A stretch of 64,000 nt of DNA from Eumeta japonica. Taxonomy: Eukaryota; Arthropoda; Insecta; Lepidoptera; Psychidae. How positions within the stretch are numbered: position 1 is the stretch's first letter; each line of letters begins with the position of its first letter. The translations under genes were made by a program, and so were the position numbers. Shown piece by piece: positions 33,261 through 45,859 of this stretch. The notes under the pieces were generated by a model that saw nothing but the letters and a program-made list of their open reading frames with translations, was not told the origin of the DNA and did no database searches. The DNA is taken from NCBI GenBank assembly GCA_005406025.1, contig BGZK01001206.1, positions 124,001-188,000 of the forward strand, read 5' to 3'.

Positions 33261-34399
33261 CCTTCAGGCTACAGTCAAGTGTGATATACAATTTGCAAAA
33301 ATTTATACACACATCAGAATGCTTTCTTACCTCGGAGTGTAACTTTTTTATTTACTGTATAACTGTGTAACTTAAACAGAACAGAACTAGTAATTAATTG
33401 AAAACAATTAATTCATTATATTTTTGGTCTTGAAACTCGCGGCTTCATAATTGAAACCGGACACAATAAAAACCAGCTTACAGCTATTTTATTAAAAAAA
33501 TTTTAATTGTTAAAAAGGTGAGTATATGATAAATGAGGTATAAATTGTGAGCCACGTATTATTATTACTGAAAATTGGTTTCTTTCCTAAATGTAATACA
33601 TGCAGCATATAATACTATCTTTACCATTTAATTTCGTATAAAAACGACAAGAAAAGTGTCACTTCTATATCGAATACTTACACAATTGATTAGATATAAA
33701 TTTCAATAAAAAAAAGTCAATGTGAATCAAATCAAATAATTTGATTTGAAAAATAATTTACTAAAATGTTCAATAAAAATAAGAGAAAATTATATTTTTT
33801 ATTATATTTGAAAAATAAACGCAGAAGCAGACACTGGGTAGATATTGAGTTATTTGTTTAATGGAGTTGAAACGTAAATGATGTTCATCTAAAAAATATG
33901 TAGGTTCAAGGAAATGACATATCTTTTTTTGTTTTATTCTTTGCTTTCTGGCGCCTGAGCGTCTATAGATGTGATCAATAAGAAGGTCAAATCACAGCCT
34001 TAGTCATGAGCGCAAAATTTATACAGACATGCGTTTCACAGACCCCCTAAATTCTTCAAATATATCTAGATTCTTTTTGAACACTAAATGACATTCAATT
34101 TAGGAGTAATATGTTTTGGTACTAGTTAGGCCTTTATCTATCACATAATAATAATTAATATTAAAATATTATGTCTCAAGTAGATGTGAGAGACCTTTTA
34201 TTAACAGTCAGTACTAAATTTTTTTGTCTTCAATGCATGATCCCCTAAGGGTAAAAGCGTCCTCTATCTGTTTCCATTTCTCTTTGTGGTTAACGATGTT
34301 CATGGGCGTACCCAGTTGGGAGTCAGGGGCGGGCAGCGGTCCCCCCCCCTGGAAATTGTACGTTCTACTATATATTACGCCCAGTTTACACGATCTGAC

Positions 34400-34625
34400 C
34401 TAAAAAGATCTTACTTGCTCCATGGGCTAGAAGCTGAGTTCACCCATGGCGATGTTCATCCACTTTTCATGTAATTGCTTTGAAGTCGTCAGACCACCTT
34501 TTTCTTGTCTTCCCACGCTTGTATTCTCCGGCGGGCCAAGCTGTTGTTTGAAGGGTCCACCTCTTGTCCTTGTACGTTGCTACATGTTCAGCCCATCCCT
34601 ATGTCTGCCATAAGCTAAGCTTGAG
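34400..34625 (-). mobile_element. LINE C-terminal fragment
   Basis: Minus-strand reading gives GWAEHVATYKDKRWT, then RGKTRKRWSDDFKAIT. This is the pattern AGH-AR-KD-RWT ... RG-P-RW-DDI found at the C-terminus of RTE- and CR1-like polymerases. A frameshift and stops occur, and only about 70 codons remain. Confidence 0.6.
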
Positions 34626-34829
34626 TGGATCTGTTAATTATGTTTTCTTTCAGATATCTATATTTCTCGTTTTAAGAACTCTTTTCAACTTCAGGGTGTC
34701 TCGTCCCTGTTATGCAATACAAGAAATGAAAAAAAATCTGATTTTCAAGGCTAATTTTGAGGATAATTGAATTAATAACAAATACTTTGATTAAGTGTAT
34801 CATGTGACATGTTGAATGAGCGAGTTTGT

Positions 34830-34847
34830 GTATATATATATATATAT
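34830..34847. repeat. (TA)n microsatellite
   Basis: An uninterrupted TA run of about nine units. Confidence 0.9.
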
Positions 34848-35284
34848 CTCATTTGAAAAAAATACAGACTATATTACAGTTTACAGAAAAACGTAAACGA
34901 AGACATTACGTTTTTGTATTCCCACGGGAAATTGGAAATATAAATAAAGAGAGAATATTTTTGAGAACTAATACGGTAACCATGAATTAGTATGAAACCT
35001 TGGGCACGCGGGGTCGAACTCGAGTTTACCCGTTTTCGTCTTACTCTATAGTTATTAAAATATTTTAGTGATCAATTCGATAATTCACAAATCACCACCC
35101 ATAAAAGCTGTATTCCAAAAATCATAAAAGTCGGTTATTTCATAGTAGAAAAATCAACCAATGGGAAATTTGAAAATGGCTTTAGGGAGTAATTCTTTCG
35201 CACGTTTTTGCTAATACGCATTTTTAATTAACTATTGGGATTCTTGTAGTTTATGACATCCACTTCGAAATAACCCCATTACGA

Positions 35285-35410
35285 ATGGGCGGTAGTAGCC
35301 TAATGGTTATTAAGAGCGTCGTGTAGATAAATTTAAAACAAAGTCGTAGCTTACATTTGCTTAACAAATCATGCGACTCGTTAGCAGTTCCCGATTCGCG
35401 TTTTAGTTTA
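35285..35410 (+). mobile_element. tRNA-like SINE head
   Basis: GGGCGGTAGTAGCCTAATGGTTA (box A at 35295-35305) matches the head of a common lepidopteran SINE type that I recall as GTGGCCTAGTGGTTA. A clear box B is not seen, so the copy is decayed. Confidence 0.4.
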
Positions 35411-35619
35411 ATTAAGAGCGCTTTATGGTCGCTTTAGAATAAACCCCTTAATTCGAAATAAAAATATTGTGGTAATGTTATTACGGCGTTAGAGCCCCTT
35501 TGGCCAATTTGGCTGTGGCACTAAAATGGGCCGACGCAATCGGTGAAATATCACACTTTTACAAAATACGGATGTGAAGTAGCAGCTTTGGTTGTTGGCA
35601 TTCTTCAGTGAATAGAGTT

Positions 35620-35797
35620 CCGCTGGTCCACTCTCCTTTCTCTCTTCTCTATCACTCCATTAGATATCCTATTTCTTCCCAAGAGGCGGGGAACGCAATA
35701 GTGACTTCCGGGGTTGCGAATGTCCATGGGCGGCGGTGACCATCTGCTTTTGAATAAATCGTTTGCTCGTTTGCTCCTCGGATATGCTATAAAAAAT
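35620..35797 (+). mobile_element. LINE 3' end fragment
   Basis: The block GGGGTTGCGAATGTCCATGGGCGGCGGTGACC, followed by TCGTTTGCTCC and a TATAAAAAA tail, resembles the 3' untranslated end of abundant lepidopteran LINEs (GGTTGCAGGCGTCCATAGGCGACGGTGAC..., TCGTTTGCC, TATAAAAAA). This identification is from memory. Confidence 0.5.
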
Positions 35798-35821
35798 CTC
35801 AACGTTTTGTTGATATAATGT

Positions 35822-35935
35822 GTGATAGCTTAGTTGTTAAGCATAAGACTATGAGGCGAGTATTCAAACCCATCGAGTACTTTCTCCAATACGCGTACAG
35901 TTTGAAATAACAGTTGTCATTTTTTGTGTCAATGA
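35822..35935 (+). mobile_element. tRNA-like SINE
   Basis: Box A GATAGCTTAGTTG (35824-35836) is followed by box B GTATTCAAACCC (35860-35871) and then CATCGAGTAC. Spacing fits a tRNA-derived promoter. Acceptor-stem pairing is missing, so it is not a tRNA gene. Confidence 0.55.
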
Positions 35936-37130
35936 AGAAAAATATTTAGAGTTTACTCGGAGAAGGGCGCCGGATTTATTATATGCAGTGCATGCATCGC
36001 GCGCATTGCACTAATAGCATTTCTATGGATATGAATAGGCTCGTGTCCTCCAGTGATATATTCTAGCTTACAAACCAATGCCCATATATTGTTTCATTAA
36101 CCTCATGCCATCAAATTTGCAAGGTAGGTAGATCCAGTGTCTCCTATAAAGGACATATTTTTTAGTATTGAAAATGCTTTTTCGTTCGCGTCAACAGGGA
36201 ACCCGTTTTAATAAAAGTGCGACTGGGGCCTAGCGTCTTCAATCATAAAGTAGAGGAATGAAAAAGGTATCAAAAGATGCGTCATTTAAAGTGCTCGAAT
36301 TTAAAAAAAAATAGAATTATGTTAATAACTTATTAAAAATTTCGACCTTTTTCAAATTCGAGTCATTAAAGTCATTAAAGTTGCGATAAAAACCACTCTG
36401 TAGTATTAAATTATCTGTCAGTTGAGACTATAATCATTAAATCAAGGATACTTAGTGGTACCTTTGTTACCAAACCTTACGAATTGTTTCTTTAAAAAAA
36501 AATCGGATTAAACTTGCATACGATTTCACAACATGCGTGATTTTGATTTTAAAAGTGATCAAGAGTTTTCATTATTGAGAAATTAGAATCACTCACACGA
36601 TGCGCATTTACACTAGCTATCAGTTTAATGTGGATTGGCATACGGTAGTTACCATAGTAACTGGCAAAATGTGTACATAATGATATCGCTTTGACGTCGT
36701 CCCTTCCCTGTCCGTAGTACCAAAAGTGTGTTTGAACCGCCTCACATCCATACCGATATCGCTTGTTAAGAAATACAATTGATCTGCTGTCTTTGGTAGC
36801 GATGCCGGTCGCGACGGCTCGAGGAGCGACCTCCCGACAGAAACGTCGCGCCTCTTTCATAGCCTCGTCCGCGATCCTGGCCCTTCGCAGAAATCAAACA
36901 TCCGCGATCGTTTGCTCCTACACCGAGTATAACTATAAGATTCCGGCACGATTGAAAGAAATTTTTGTATCCCACGGCGAGAAAAGTGAAAATGCGGTAT
37001 TTTTTAATTTTTCAAATTAATTTTGATTAACATAGAAACATTTTTTTTGTGTCCCACGGAGACAGCGGCGCCGAGTGCTATTTACGGCAATTAATTAAAA
37101 TTATAAATAACTGTTATGGAGTTTAGGAAA

Positions 37131-37190
37131 TCGGACTTTTTTATCGGAAACTTCTCCCAAGAGGAAGAAGTTTCCGATAAAAAAGTCCGA
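37131..37190. repeat. Perfect 25-bp inverted repeat with 10-base loop
   Basis: Arms 37131-37155 and 37166-37190 are exact complements (starting TCGGACTTTTTTATCGG). The loop is CCCAAGAGGA. No terminal-repeat transposon is recognised around it. Confidence 0.92.
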
Positions 37191-37544
37191 TAAAAACGTA
37201 TGACTAATTTACGAATTACTAAAAAAAATAAATCAACCATTTCTTTGAATTTTTTTACTCCCTTCATGCAATACGTCAAAGAGCGAGTCCCTTTGATAAT
37301 TATGTTTGTGACTTTTCTAATTGCCTATGCACGAATATGTATCTCAATTTATTAACGAAAATTAATAAATGTAAATAAAGTTTAGCAATATTCAAGAAAA
37401 ATAATGATGGCGAAATTTTAAGTGTCTACTTATGATTTCAACTAATTGCATGTTTAAGTCCATAATGTTAGTTTTACGTACAAAACAATCACATAATTCA
37501 TTTAATTTTCTGATTATCTATCTGTTTATCCAAGGTAATAGTAA

Positions 37545-37860
37545 GAACGGCTAAACCGATCTCGATGAGACTTCCACTGGAAGGCAGAGGAAAATATTGC
37601 GCTACACATTAAATCTTATTGACTCTAATATATTTAGGATTACTACGTCAAAATTGAAAGATCCTTAAAAATTGGATAACTTACATGAAATTAAATAAAA
37701 GGTAAAATCGGAATCGATATTAGGAACGAGACCGGAACGACGATTTAAATCGAGACGAAAGCAGGATCAGCACAGGGATCGTGGTGAACACAGCGTCGTC
37801 AGCCGATATAAAAGATGTATAAATCCCATACAGCCTCCTCGTTACGATCAGTGTGAGAAA
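37545..37860 (+). repeat. Lepidopteran repeat fragments, including Helitron-like internal sequence
   Basis: ACGGCTAAACCGATCTCGATGAGACTTCCACTGGAAGG (37,552-37,589) resembles a widespread ACGGCTGAACCGATTT repeat. From 37,700 a series of GGAATCG, GGATCAG, GGGATCG units leads to GTCAGCCGATATAAAAGATG, the same order as in the elements at 43.9-44.6 kb. Confidence 0.4.
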
Positions 37861-40800
37861 TTAACGTGTGGCGCCACAGGTCCTCGCTATAGTTAAATCA
37901 AAATGTTCATCTAGTATCTAGTGGGGATTGTGTTGAATAGCATGTAAATTAACATAACGAAAACCTGTATTTTATAATTATCTCGTTTGTTTTTTTATTG
38001 TAATAACAGCGCTATCTATGTGTAATAATCGTCTAGATCTCGTTTGAATGAGTACAAAATAATCTCGGTAGATAGCGCTTTTATACATCGAAATTTGCGA
38101 CGATAATTGAAACTAAATCTTTACCTACGAAATGAAAATTATAATTAGTTTTAAATAGAAAATTATCTTTCTATAAGGACGAAATTAAAAATTTGTGTGG
38201 TGATTTTCAATAAATTTGCACATCTATACGTGATTATTATTATTTGCTTGATAGTGTAATTATTGCTCGTTATTTGTGAATTTCTTAATAGTTCAGCATT
38301 ATGTTATTGAAGACAGATAATAATATAATGTATATCAAAAATTAAAAATTGGAGCGCAAATACCTCCAAAACAGAACAAGTAATTCTGTTTGCAGGATGC
38401 TATTTGAAAGAACTTGCTATAACCGCTAACGACTTGGAAACTTTAGGGTTAAATAGTGTGACTTTTCGGATTATAAAGTGCGCAAAAAAAAAAAAAAATT
38501 GAATAAATTGAATTTTCGCATTTATCTCGCAAGTTTTCCAGTTAAAATAATCTACAATTTATGATACTTACTAATAGCTTTACACATAACGCATGAAACT
38601 TTGCCGCTCTGAAATGCCTACAAATGATGCAATGCGCAGGTTCAACGATCCCGGATTCTCCCTTCTTCTTCCTCACATTCCTATTTTACGTCATTGCAAC
38701 GCTTTCGTGACTAACTTCACAGTGACATAGTTTCGTGTGTTATGCTGTATAGCGAACTGTCGTTTCCATAAGGGCGTGCGTAGCACAGGCCCGAGGTTCT
38801 CGAAATATTGTCATCTCGTTTAATTGGCGCCTAACGTCACATTGATGTTTTCATTTACGTTTTATTTGGGTTTCTAAAAGGATACCAAAGTCTGTGAGCC
38901 CAAAAACCTGAGCCAAGGGCCTCCATATTGCCTAAGATGGTCCTTCATGTGTATATGTGTACTGTAAAGAAGGTACACAGAAAGGTAATAAAACTAAAGA
39001 AAAATGAATTGGGAATACATAATATATTTTATAATATTATATGTATCACTCTCATAATTGTCCTGCGCCTACATTGTATCGCAATAATATATAATTGAGC
39101 TAATGGCTAATATGTTATAGTGATCAGCAGTACCTATTCTAATAACATTACCAGTAACACTCGGCGAATTCCAAAAACGTTCAACCGTGACCTGCTGCAT
39201 ACAATGCATACAGGTTATTAAATTTAAACCATGTGCGTGTTCAGTAGTATTTCTTAGACGGCTTCATATTGTTCTCGAAAATAGTATTTCATAGTGTTAC
39301 GCCTGATGCGGGCGTTTCGCTGAGATTGGATAATACAATAAAACTAGTGGCACGTGGCGACGTCCTTTGACTTCTCTGCTCAGCGTTAATTCCGGCAGTT
39401 ACGTTACCACTCATTGACAAAATTTAAAGAGATAATTCCGATGTCCACGCCTCCGATAACGAAAGAAGAACAATTGCAGCGCGATGTCGTGTATGAGCGT
39501 AGAAAAAGTCTAGTACTTTCGTATAAATTCTTATTACAAGCCCGTCGCTAGTGCAATAACATAATTATTAATAACGGACACCAAGCGCATTCATGAACGA
39601 CACTATATGCTTACTTAGGGTATGCACATCTATTTTCAATTTTTTCGCATACAAAATTACGTTCACAAGCAAACGCATAGCGTTAACGAGCGCATAGTGT
39701 CGTCCGCGAAATGCAGAATATGACGTCGGAATCAAACGGCTTCACGTACTCCCCGAAGCAAGTGGCGAGTGATTTTTTGTTCACACTATCGGTCAAATTA
39801 CCTGTTCTAATGGTCAGTATTCGATTCCTGTATTTTCTGATTCTAAGTCCATTCTCTTAATCGGTCGGCCGACACCGCTCTAAATATTTATTACTTATTT
39901 TTTTATTTGTATACAATTATTTAACGTTCGGCCTCCAAAATAGAACCTAAAAACCTAAAATATTTATTTGGGGTGATCAACATTGCAAATCTTACAGCAC
40001 TAACTCACGAAAACTCTAATAAGTATTAATTAAACAAACGCATATAAAAATTATGTAATACTCATTCTTATTTGTAGTGATTCTGTCTGTTGTTTTTTTT
40101 TAGCTTAAACAAAAATTATTTTAGGAGAGTAAATAAATGTATATTTAGTGTAAAGTGGAGGATAGAAGTGTAGTGTGAAATGCATACACATTATGAAACT
40201 CATGAACTGACGAGTCTGTACACTGAAAATACTTACCGAAAACTGGTAGCGGAGGATGTGGGAAGGGTGATATACAGTAATAAGATATTTTTAAATACTT
40301 TGTATGTTTGTACACGTTAATCTTCGACATTACTAGACGAGTTTTTGTGAGGTGTTGACAGATGACTTGAGTGTGGTGTGAGACAATATACATTTCGTCA
40401 AAATCGACTTACAGAAAGTTAGTTGATATTTTTAAATAAATTCATGACAAATAAATTTAGTAGACCCAGGCAGTCGTACCCAGTAATTATAAATGACTTT
40501 TATTACAAACAAATAAAAATGCGATTGTTAAGCACTTTCAACAGATGCTTCGAATTAAGACTCAAGAAAAAATTTCAAAAGTTCTGTTTAAAATATAACA
40601 ATGACAACGCACAATGTCTTCGAAGCAGTTAATAAAGGGATATACTTAATTCCTACTAAGAGTCGCCAACCAATTTCAATAGGAAATTACCTGCTGTAAT
40701 TATAAAGTTAATAAAAAAAAAGGCTGAATTAACGGCTCATTTTGTCTCCGTCGTTGGCTTAAGCACGACGACCCGGTTGCACGTACGTGCACGACGTGCA

Positions 40801-41240
40801 CGGTTAATCGAAGCACGTGAATTAGATGTTAAACCCTGATCAAAGCTATCGTCAGATCCGACTTTGTCATGACGAGTCATCCCATAGAAGGTTTCGAGTC
40901 GATGCGTCCGTATATGGCACATAGACAAACGTGTGAGGGTGCATTTCTAAACGACGTAAGGAATTTTTATCATTTTTGACCCCCTTCTAAGTAAGGAAAA
41001 ATTATAATCGGTATGTAAGTTAAAATATCTACCTAAATAATAAAGAAATAGTTAAAACAATAAAAAAAAAATTTATGAGAATACATTTTAATATTTTGAT
41101 AAAAAGCGTATTATTTAGTTCTCTATATAATTTTTTGGTCAGTCCGAAGGCTCAACAACCAATCTGGAAGTGGATCAGACACTGAACGATTTCTCTAGCG
41201 TCGGCTCAAGTGTGTGATTAGCGACTAACGTGGCCGCGTC
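37861..41240. other. Intergenic, no gene recognised
   Basis: AT-rich sequence with one possible small MITE (39,587-39,714). The open frames at 40,145-40,393, 40,423-40,632 and 40,737-40,928 show no domain I recognise, although the last is less AT-rich than its surroundings. Confidence 0.45.
39587..39714. mobile_element. Possible small foldback MITE
   Basis: The left end GCGCATTCATGAACGACACTATATGC and the right end GCGCATAGTGTCGTCCGCGAAATGC are imperfect inverted repeats about 25-40 bases long. The right arm also contains CGCATAGCGTTAACG. No target duplication was found. Confidence 0.35.
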
Positions 41241-41249
41241 ATATACGCC

Positions 41250-42377
41250 CACCAGTAATAAAGCTCGAATCTCTAGGTCCACTTTTTCATATAGAAAGGG
41301 GAGTAAGACAAGGAGACCCACTCTCCCCTATACTATTTATTGCAATCCTTGAAAATATAATCGGCAAATTGGACTGGAGAAAATTAGGACTATGTATAAA
41401 AGGCGCCTACCTCAACCACCTGAGATTCGCAGATGACTTGGTACTGCTGTCAGAAACAGCCAGCGAGATGCAACTCATGATAGAAACCCTACATAACTCT
41501 AGCACCAAAGTAGGACTGGAAATGAACCTAACAAAACTAAGGTAATGACAAATAGATGGCATAAGCCTGTAATAATCAATGGAGAGCCGTTAGAATATGT
41601 GGAAAAATATATTTACCTGGGAAAAGAATAAGTTTTGATAAAACAACAACATGTTAGAAATAGAAAGAAGAACACAGAAAACTTGGAATAAATACTGGAG
41701 CCTCAAAGAAATTTTTAAAAGTAACTTACCAACATTTATCAAAACAAAGTTATGAACACATGCCTCTTGCCTAGTCTGACGTACGGCTGCCAGACTTGGA
41801 AATTCTCTACCATAGCCACAAATAAAATAAATACCTGTCAAAGAGGTTTAGAGAGAAGCATGCTGAAAATAAAGAAACTAGACAAAATAAGACACACCAA
41901 GATCCGAGAAACTACCAAAGCCACTAATGCCTTAACTTACGCCCAAAGCTCAAATGGAAGTGGGCGGGTCACATCGCGAGACTGACAGATCAGAGATGGA
42001 CTTCGAGAGTGACTCGATGGACCGGCCCGCCAGGCAAGAGACGTCCAGGACGACCACTGAGCCGCTGGGAGGATGACATCAAGCGAACAGCTGGCACAAA
42101 TTGGAGACTAGTGGCTCAAGATAGAGACAAATGGAAATCTTTGGAGGAGGCCTGTACCCAAAAAGGGGTTTTTTACTAACTATTTTTATTAAATAAATAC
42201 CAACACTTCTACTAATAATTATAAATATTAAAAAATAGATATATCTAAATATACTAACCTTCTCATAACTGAACATATCTACTTGCAAAATACTATAGAT
42301 ATTTAGAAAAATATTTGACTTTGTACTTAGTAAAAAAATAAATAAAAGGCTTATTATTATTATTATTATTATTATTA
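41250..42377 (+). mobile_element. RTE-like LINE, 5'-truncated, with (TTA)9 tail
   Basis: Plus-strand reading gives GVRQGDPLSP, then FADDLVLL (catalytic Asp pair at 41432-41437), the YLG block, LPSLTYGCQTW, and a C-terminal RWT ... RPLSRWEDDIKR segment ending at TAA 42177-42179. Frame breaks occur near 41,287, 41,540 and 41,640 and again around 41,950. The 3' end is a trinucleotide run (42351-42377), as is usual for RTE-type elements. The endonuclease and first reverse transcriptase blocks are absent, consistent with 5' truncation at insertion. Confidence 0.8.
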
Positions 42378-43860
42378 ATTTTGTTAGGAAGTGCGTAACA
42401 TACAACAAATTCTTAAAAACATAACAAACTCTTTCAAATTGTACACCTTCCCAATCGCTTTAGTAAACCTTCATGCTCCTTCCAATAACGCCTTAATACT
42501 ATACCAAGTATTTGTTCTAGAATCATAATTAAACTCTTAAATAAGTGACTTTTCAAAGTTACAAGCAAACGCGAATTCGCTTAAATATAGGTGCGTGAGA
42601 GTCATGGACATTCCTGAAATTATAACGTTTTTAGGGTTCCTTTCCTGTTTGTCAAAACGCTTGTTCTTAGGAATGCGTGGAGGTGTGCAGTCGATATTGA
42701 AATTAAAAACGTTAAGCCTTACATCTGCGGTCTCCTGGAGCTGTAAAAAGAACATGTTTCTAAGTCAATCCGTTCAAAAAATGCGGCCACTTTTACTGAA
42801 TATTTTAATACTCGCAAATAAATCAAAGTCGATAATCGACCGTAAAATTTGGCAAGAAGCACGGCACAATTAATGGAAAACAAAGCATGAAAATCTTCAA
42901 TTTGTTGTTAGTCGCTTATAAAAAAAATATTTTCTTGAACATAGAAATGACGTTCGTTATGAAAATTTAAGATTTCCAAAAATTTGAAAATCAAAAAAAA
43001 AATCATCACATTTCTTTATATATGAACAATTAAAGTTTCTGAATATAGCCGGATCAATAACTAGCCAGTACTGGTTTTGAAAACACGCAAAGATCTTCGA
43101 GACTGTTATTGGTTTAAATATCTATCGTACATATATAATTAAGTTTATATGGAACCCTCATGGTGCGTGTCCTATTCGCATTTGCTCGGCGTTTTTTAGT
43201 ACCTTCCGATCGGATGTTGTAAAATCGATTCCGGTGACAACGAATACAAAGTTAAAACTTTGTACTCTTAAAAGAGGCTACCCGGTCTTAACGGTTAAAA
43301 GGTTCCCTCGAGAGCGGGCTATGCGACGTTAGGTCATCATTAAAATTACAATACTACCTAATAAACATTAACTCTTATCGCTTGCCGCTGTCGCGCTGTG
43401 TAGGTACAGTAGGAACTACGAATAGGCTACCGAACAGAAATACTTGTTTAGTCTGGAGATTGGGCATGCGCTTTACGGCCTAGGTTATTTTCAAAGAATA
43501 ATATGGTAATAATATTGGTGTTGGTATACCATATTATAAACGTGAAAGCGTGTGTGTTTGTATGTTTGTTATTAAATCACACTTTAGCGGCAGAATATAA
43601 TTATCTGAAACTGTACAGAAATATAGTTATACATCAAATATAGTTATACAGAAATATACATCACAATAACATTGAGGCTATATTTCTACAAAGATACTAG
43701 TTTTTTTCGGACGAATTCTTTATTACGCCTATTGGTATTACAACAGTGTCCAAAATAGATTCAAATATAATACCGGCAGGATCAAGGGAGTAAGTGGGAT
43801 GGTGTCCTAAGAAAAACATTTGCGGCAACGCGTGTGTTTCCGGTGTAATAATATGGCTTT
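42378..43860. other. Intergenic with repeat fragments
   Basis: No gene recognised. At 43,148-43,200 a diverged copy of the GGAACCCTC...CGCACTTG repeat is present. At 43,536-43,580 GTGAAAGCGTGTGTGTTTGTATGTTTGTT resembles another common lepidopteran repeat, followed by short direct repeats of ATATAGTTATACA (43,622-43,650). Confidence 0.45.
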
Positions 43861-44170
43861 TTTCGGCATGAAATCGAGAATAGAATTACGATCGGGATCG
43901 TGGTCGTTGACTTGATCGATCGCTGTAAAAGATCAAAGAATTGGTCGTACGTCCACGCGGGCGGAGCCGCGGGTGAATCACGTATAATATTTTGAAAAGA
44001 AAGAGAATCTAGACCGCAAATCAGATTCGTAATCAAAAGCGGAGCCGGAAATGAAATCGGAAGAAGGAACATCATCGAAGATCAGGGCTGACGGAGTGAT
44101 CGGTCGATGTACATGATGAAAGAATTCATTCGTTGCTCACGCAGCCGGAGCTGCGAGCAAAAACTATTCC
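43860..44170. mobile_element. Two Helitron-like 3' end fragments
   Basis: The first piece ends GTCCACGCGGGCGGAGCCGCGGG at about 43,950-43,973. The second runs to CTCACGCAGCCGGAGCTGCGAGCAAAAACTAT (about 44,136-44,167). The second contains the GTGATCGGTCGATGT block and a purine-rich series of GGAAG/GATC units like those at 18.4 kb and 44.5 kb. Confidence 0.45.
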
Positions 44171-44454
44171 ATACATATAATACGAGAGAAGACAGAGAAA
44201 AAATCTGTACGTTGAGGATTATTGAGAAGGACTACCTACTCTGAGGGGATATTAGAAACGTTGATGGAATATGTTTCTAAAATCTTCTTTGTTTTTGTCT
44301 GCTTATATACGCTCGTTTGCCAACCCCGGAAAAGTCAATTGACACAATTTAATAAAATCTGGTATGATGATTATACCTTGGTGTAACGTGTAGGATAGTT
44401 TTTATCTCGATTCCTGCAGTTTCATTTTACGTCATGTATATTTTAAAAGCATTA

Positions 44455-44608
44455 GACCGAGACCAGAAACAGAATTAAAAGCGGGACCAGGATTGAGATC
44501 GGAAGCAGGAACAAGATCGGAACCATCGCTAACAGCGTGATCGGTCGATATAAAAAATGAAATAATTTCTTCGATGTCCACGCGGGCGTAACCGTAGACG
44601 AAGGCTAG
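44455..44608 (+). mobile_element. Helitron-like 3' end fragment ending CTAGT
   Basis: Purine-rich units (GGGACCAGGATTGAGATCGG) lead to GCGTGATCGGTCGATAT, then GTCCACGCGGGCG...ACGAAGGCTAGT. CTAG (44604-44607) followed by T is a Helitron-type end. It is the cleanest terminus of the family in the window. Confidence 0.5.
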
Positions 44609-44799
44609 TGGAATATATATGTTTTAAACCGATAGGTTTTGTTTATTGCGTCGTAATATACAAGTCACAGGACCTGATACGCTGCAACGGTTTTTCAACC
44701 TCTTGCTTAGAAAATTAAAAATCTGAACCAGATGTTGTCGTTTTGAGTTTCGAGGTCCTAAGAAATTGTTATGACAGTTTTTACGATGTTTATGGTGAC

Positions 44800-44995
44800 A
44801 GGTGCCCTTGTGTCAGTGACCGTATTCGCGTGTGCGTGCGTGAGTGTGAGCGCGTGGGCGTGAGCGCTTGTATGGGCGTCGCGTGTCGGTGCGTTTGGGT
44901 ATGGTTTTTGTGTGTGACTGTGTGTGTCTGTCTCTCTCTTTCTTTCTGTGTGTATGTGCGTGTACATGTGGTGCGTTCGTGTATGGATGCATGGC
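44800..44995. repeat. GT-rich low-complexity tract
   Basis: An irregular run of GTGTGCGTGCGTGAGTG-type sequence on the plus strand with a short (TC)n stretch at about 44,929-44,943. It accounts for the open frames in both directions here. Confidence 0.85.
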
Positions 44996-45574
44996 TATGT
45001 AAATTTTGATATTTTTGATCAAATGGGTTGAATGGAATGGAGCTTCAAACAGACTTCCTTGAATAAGCTTATATTAACCGAAAAACTGAGATTAACAGAT
45101 TCTAATGAACAAAAAAGGTTTTGGAAATAAATTTTTAACAAATAATTTCTTAAGTGTGATCAAGCACTTTTGCTAATAATACTGCTGTATAGAATATTGT
45201 AAATTTGATCAAGTTTATTGTTCATTTTTCTAGAGAAATTATAAACCACTACAGTACAATTGTACTATTATTGAAAACTTTAATTTCTTAATCAATAGAC
45301 CTTTAATATCCAAATATTTTTTTAACATAAAAGACTCCATCAAGTGTTGTAAGTCCCGTTCCAATCAATGATTTCGTTCAAAAGATATCTATAATAAAAT
45401 ATTTGTAAAACAACAATGACATTATTTCTATACTTCTATTAATTTAGTATGAGAACGCAACTTTTTTTGAGCTCTACAATGTGTTTATGCTTCCCCAGAT
45501 CAAATACATCTCTATTCATACAAAAACTGCGTTAAATGTCGTATAATCTTGTATCTTATTGTATAAGATTTTAA

Positions 45575-45858
45575 CCACCCAGTTGTTGAGGCATACCCTC
45601 TCAAACTCTTTTTATATTAGATCGGGAGACTTAGAGTTTAAGCCCCTCACGCTAGTCTTGTCGTGGGCTGCTAATGACGGTCGTCACCGACGCGATGACA
45701 ACGTCCGGAGCCGATGGATTAACGTATTCTACGAATCACGGAGCGACCGATTTATTTCGACTTAAGTTAGAAACTCATTGGTCAATTCGTCGAAGGTCAG
45801 GATCGATTCTACACCCCCGTTCAAAAGCAATGCGCTTAACCACTGAGCTACCAACGAT
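45575..45858 (-). mobile_element. tRNA-derived SINE, copy B
   Basis: On the minus strand the element starts near 45,855 as GTTGGTAGCTCAGTGGTTAAGCGC (box A at 45840-45851), followed by GAATCGATCC (box B-like, near 45,805). The body shares TGAGTTTCTAACTTAAGTC and GGTCGCTCC with the copy at 3.3-3.6 kb, as well as a downstream GAGGCATA block. It lacks acceptor-stem pairing, so it is a SINE and not a tRNA gene. Confidence 0.6.
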
Positions 45859-45859
45859 T

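Noticed and set aside
37131..37190. Pre-miRNA gene
   Set aside because: Perfect pairing over 25 bp with no bulges and weak extension of the stem is not typical of a conserved miRNA precursor. It is kept as an inverted repeat.
40737..40928. Minus-strand ORF rich in Arg and Ser, less AT-rich than its neighbours
   Set aside because: It vaguely recalls a repeat-encoded C-terminus, but I could not name a family or find flanking blocks, so I did not annotate it as a gene.
44743..45022. Three overlapping ORFs on both strands
   Set aside because: They are produced by the GT-rich low-complexity tract, whose repeats lack stop codons in several frames.
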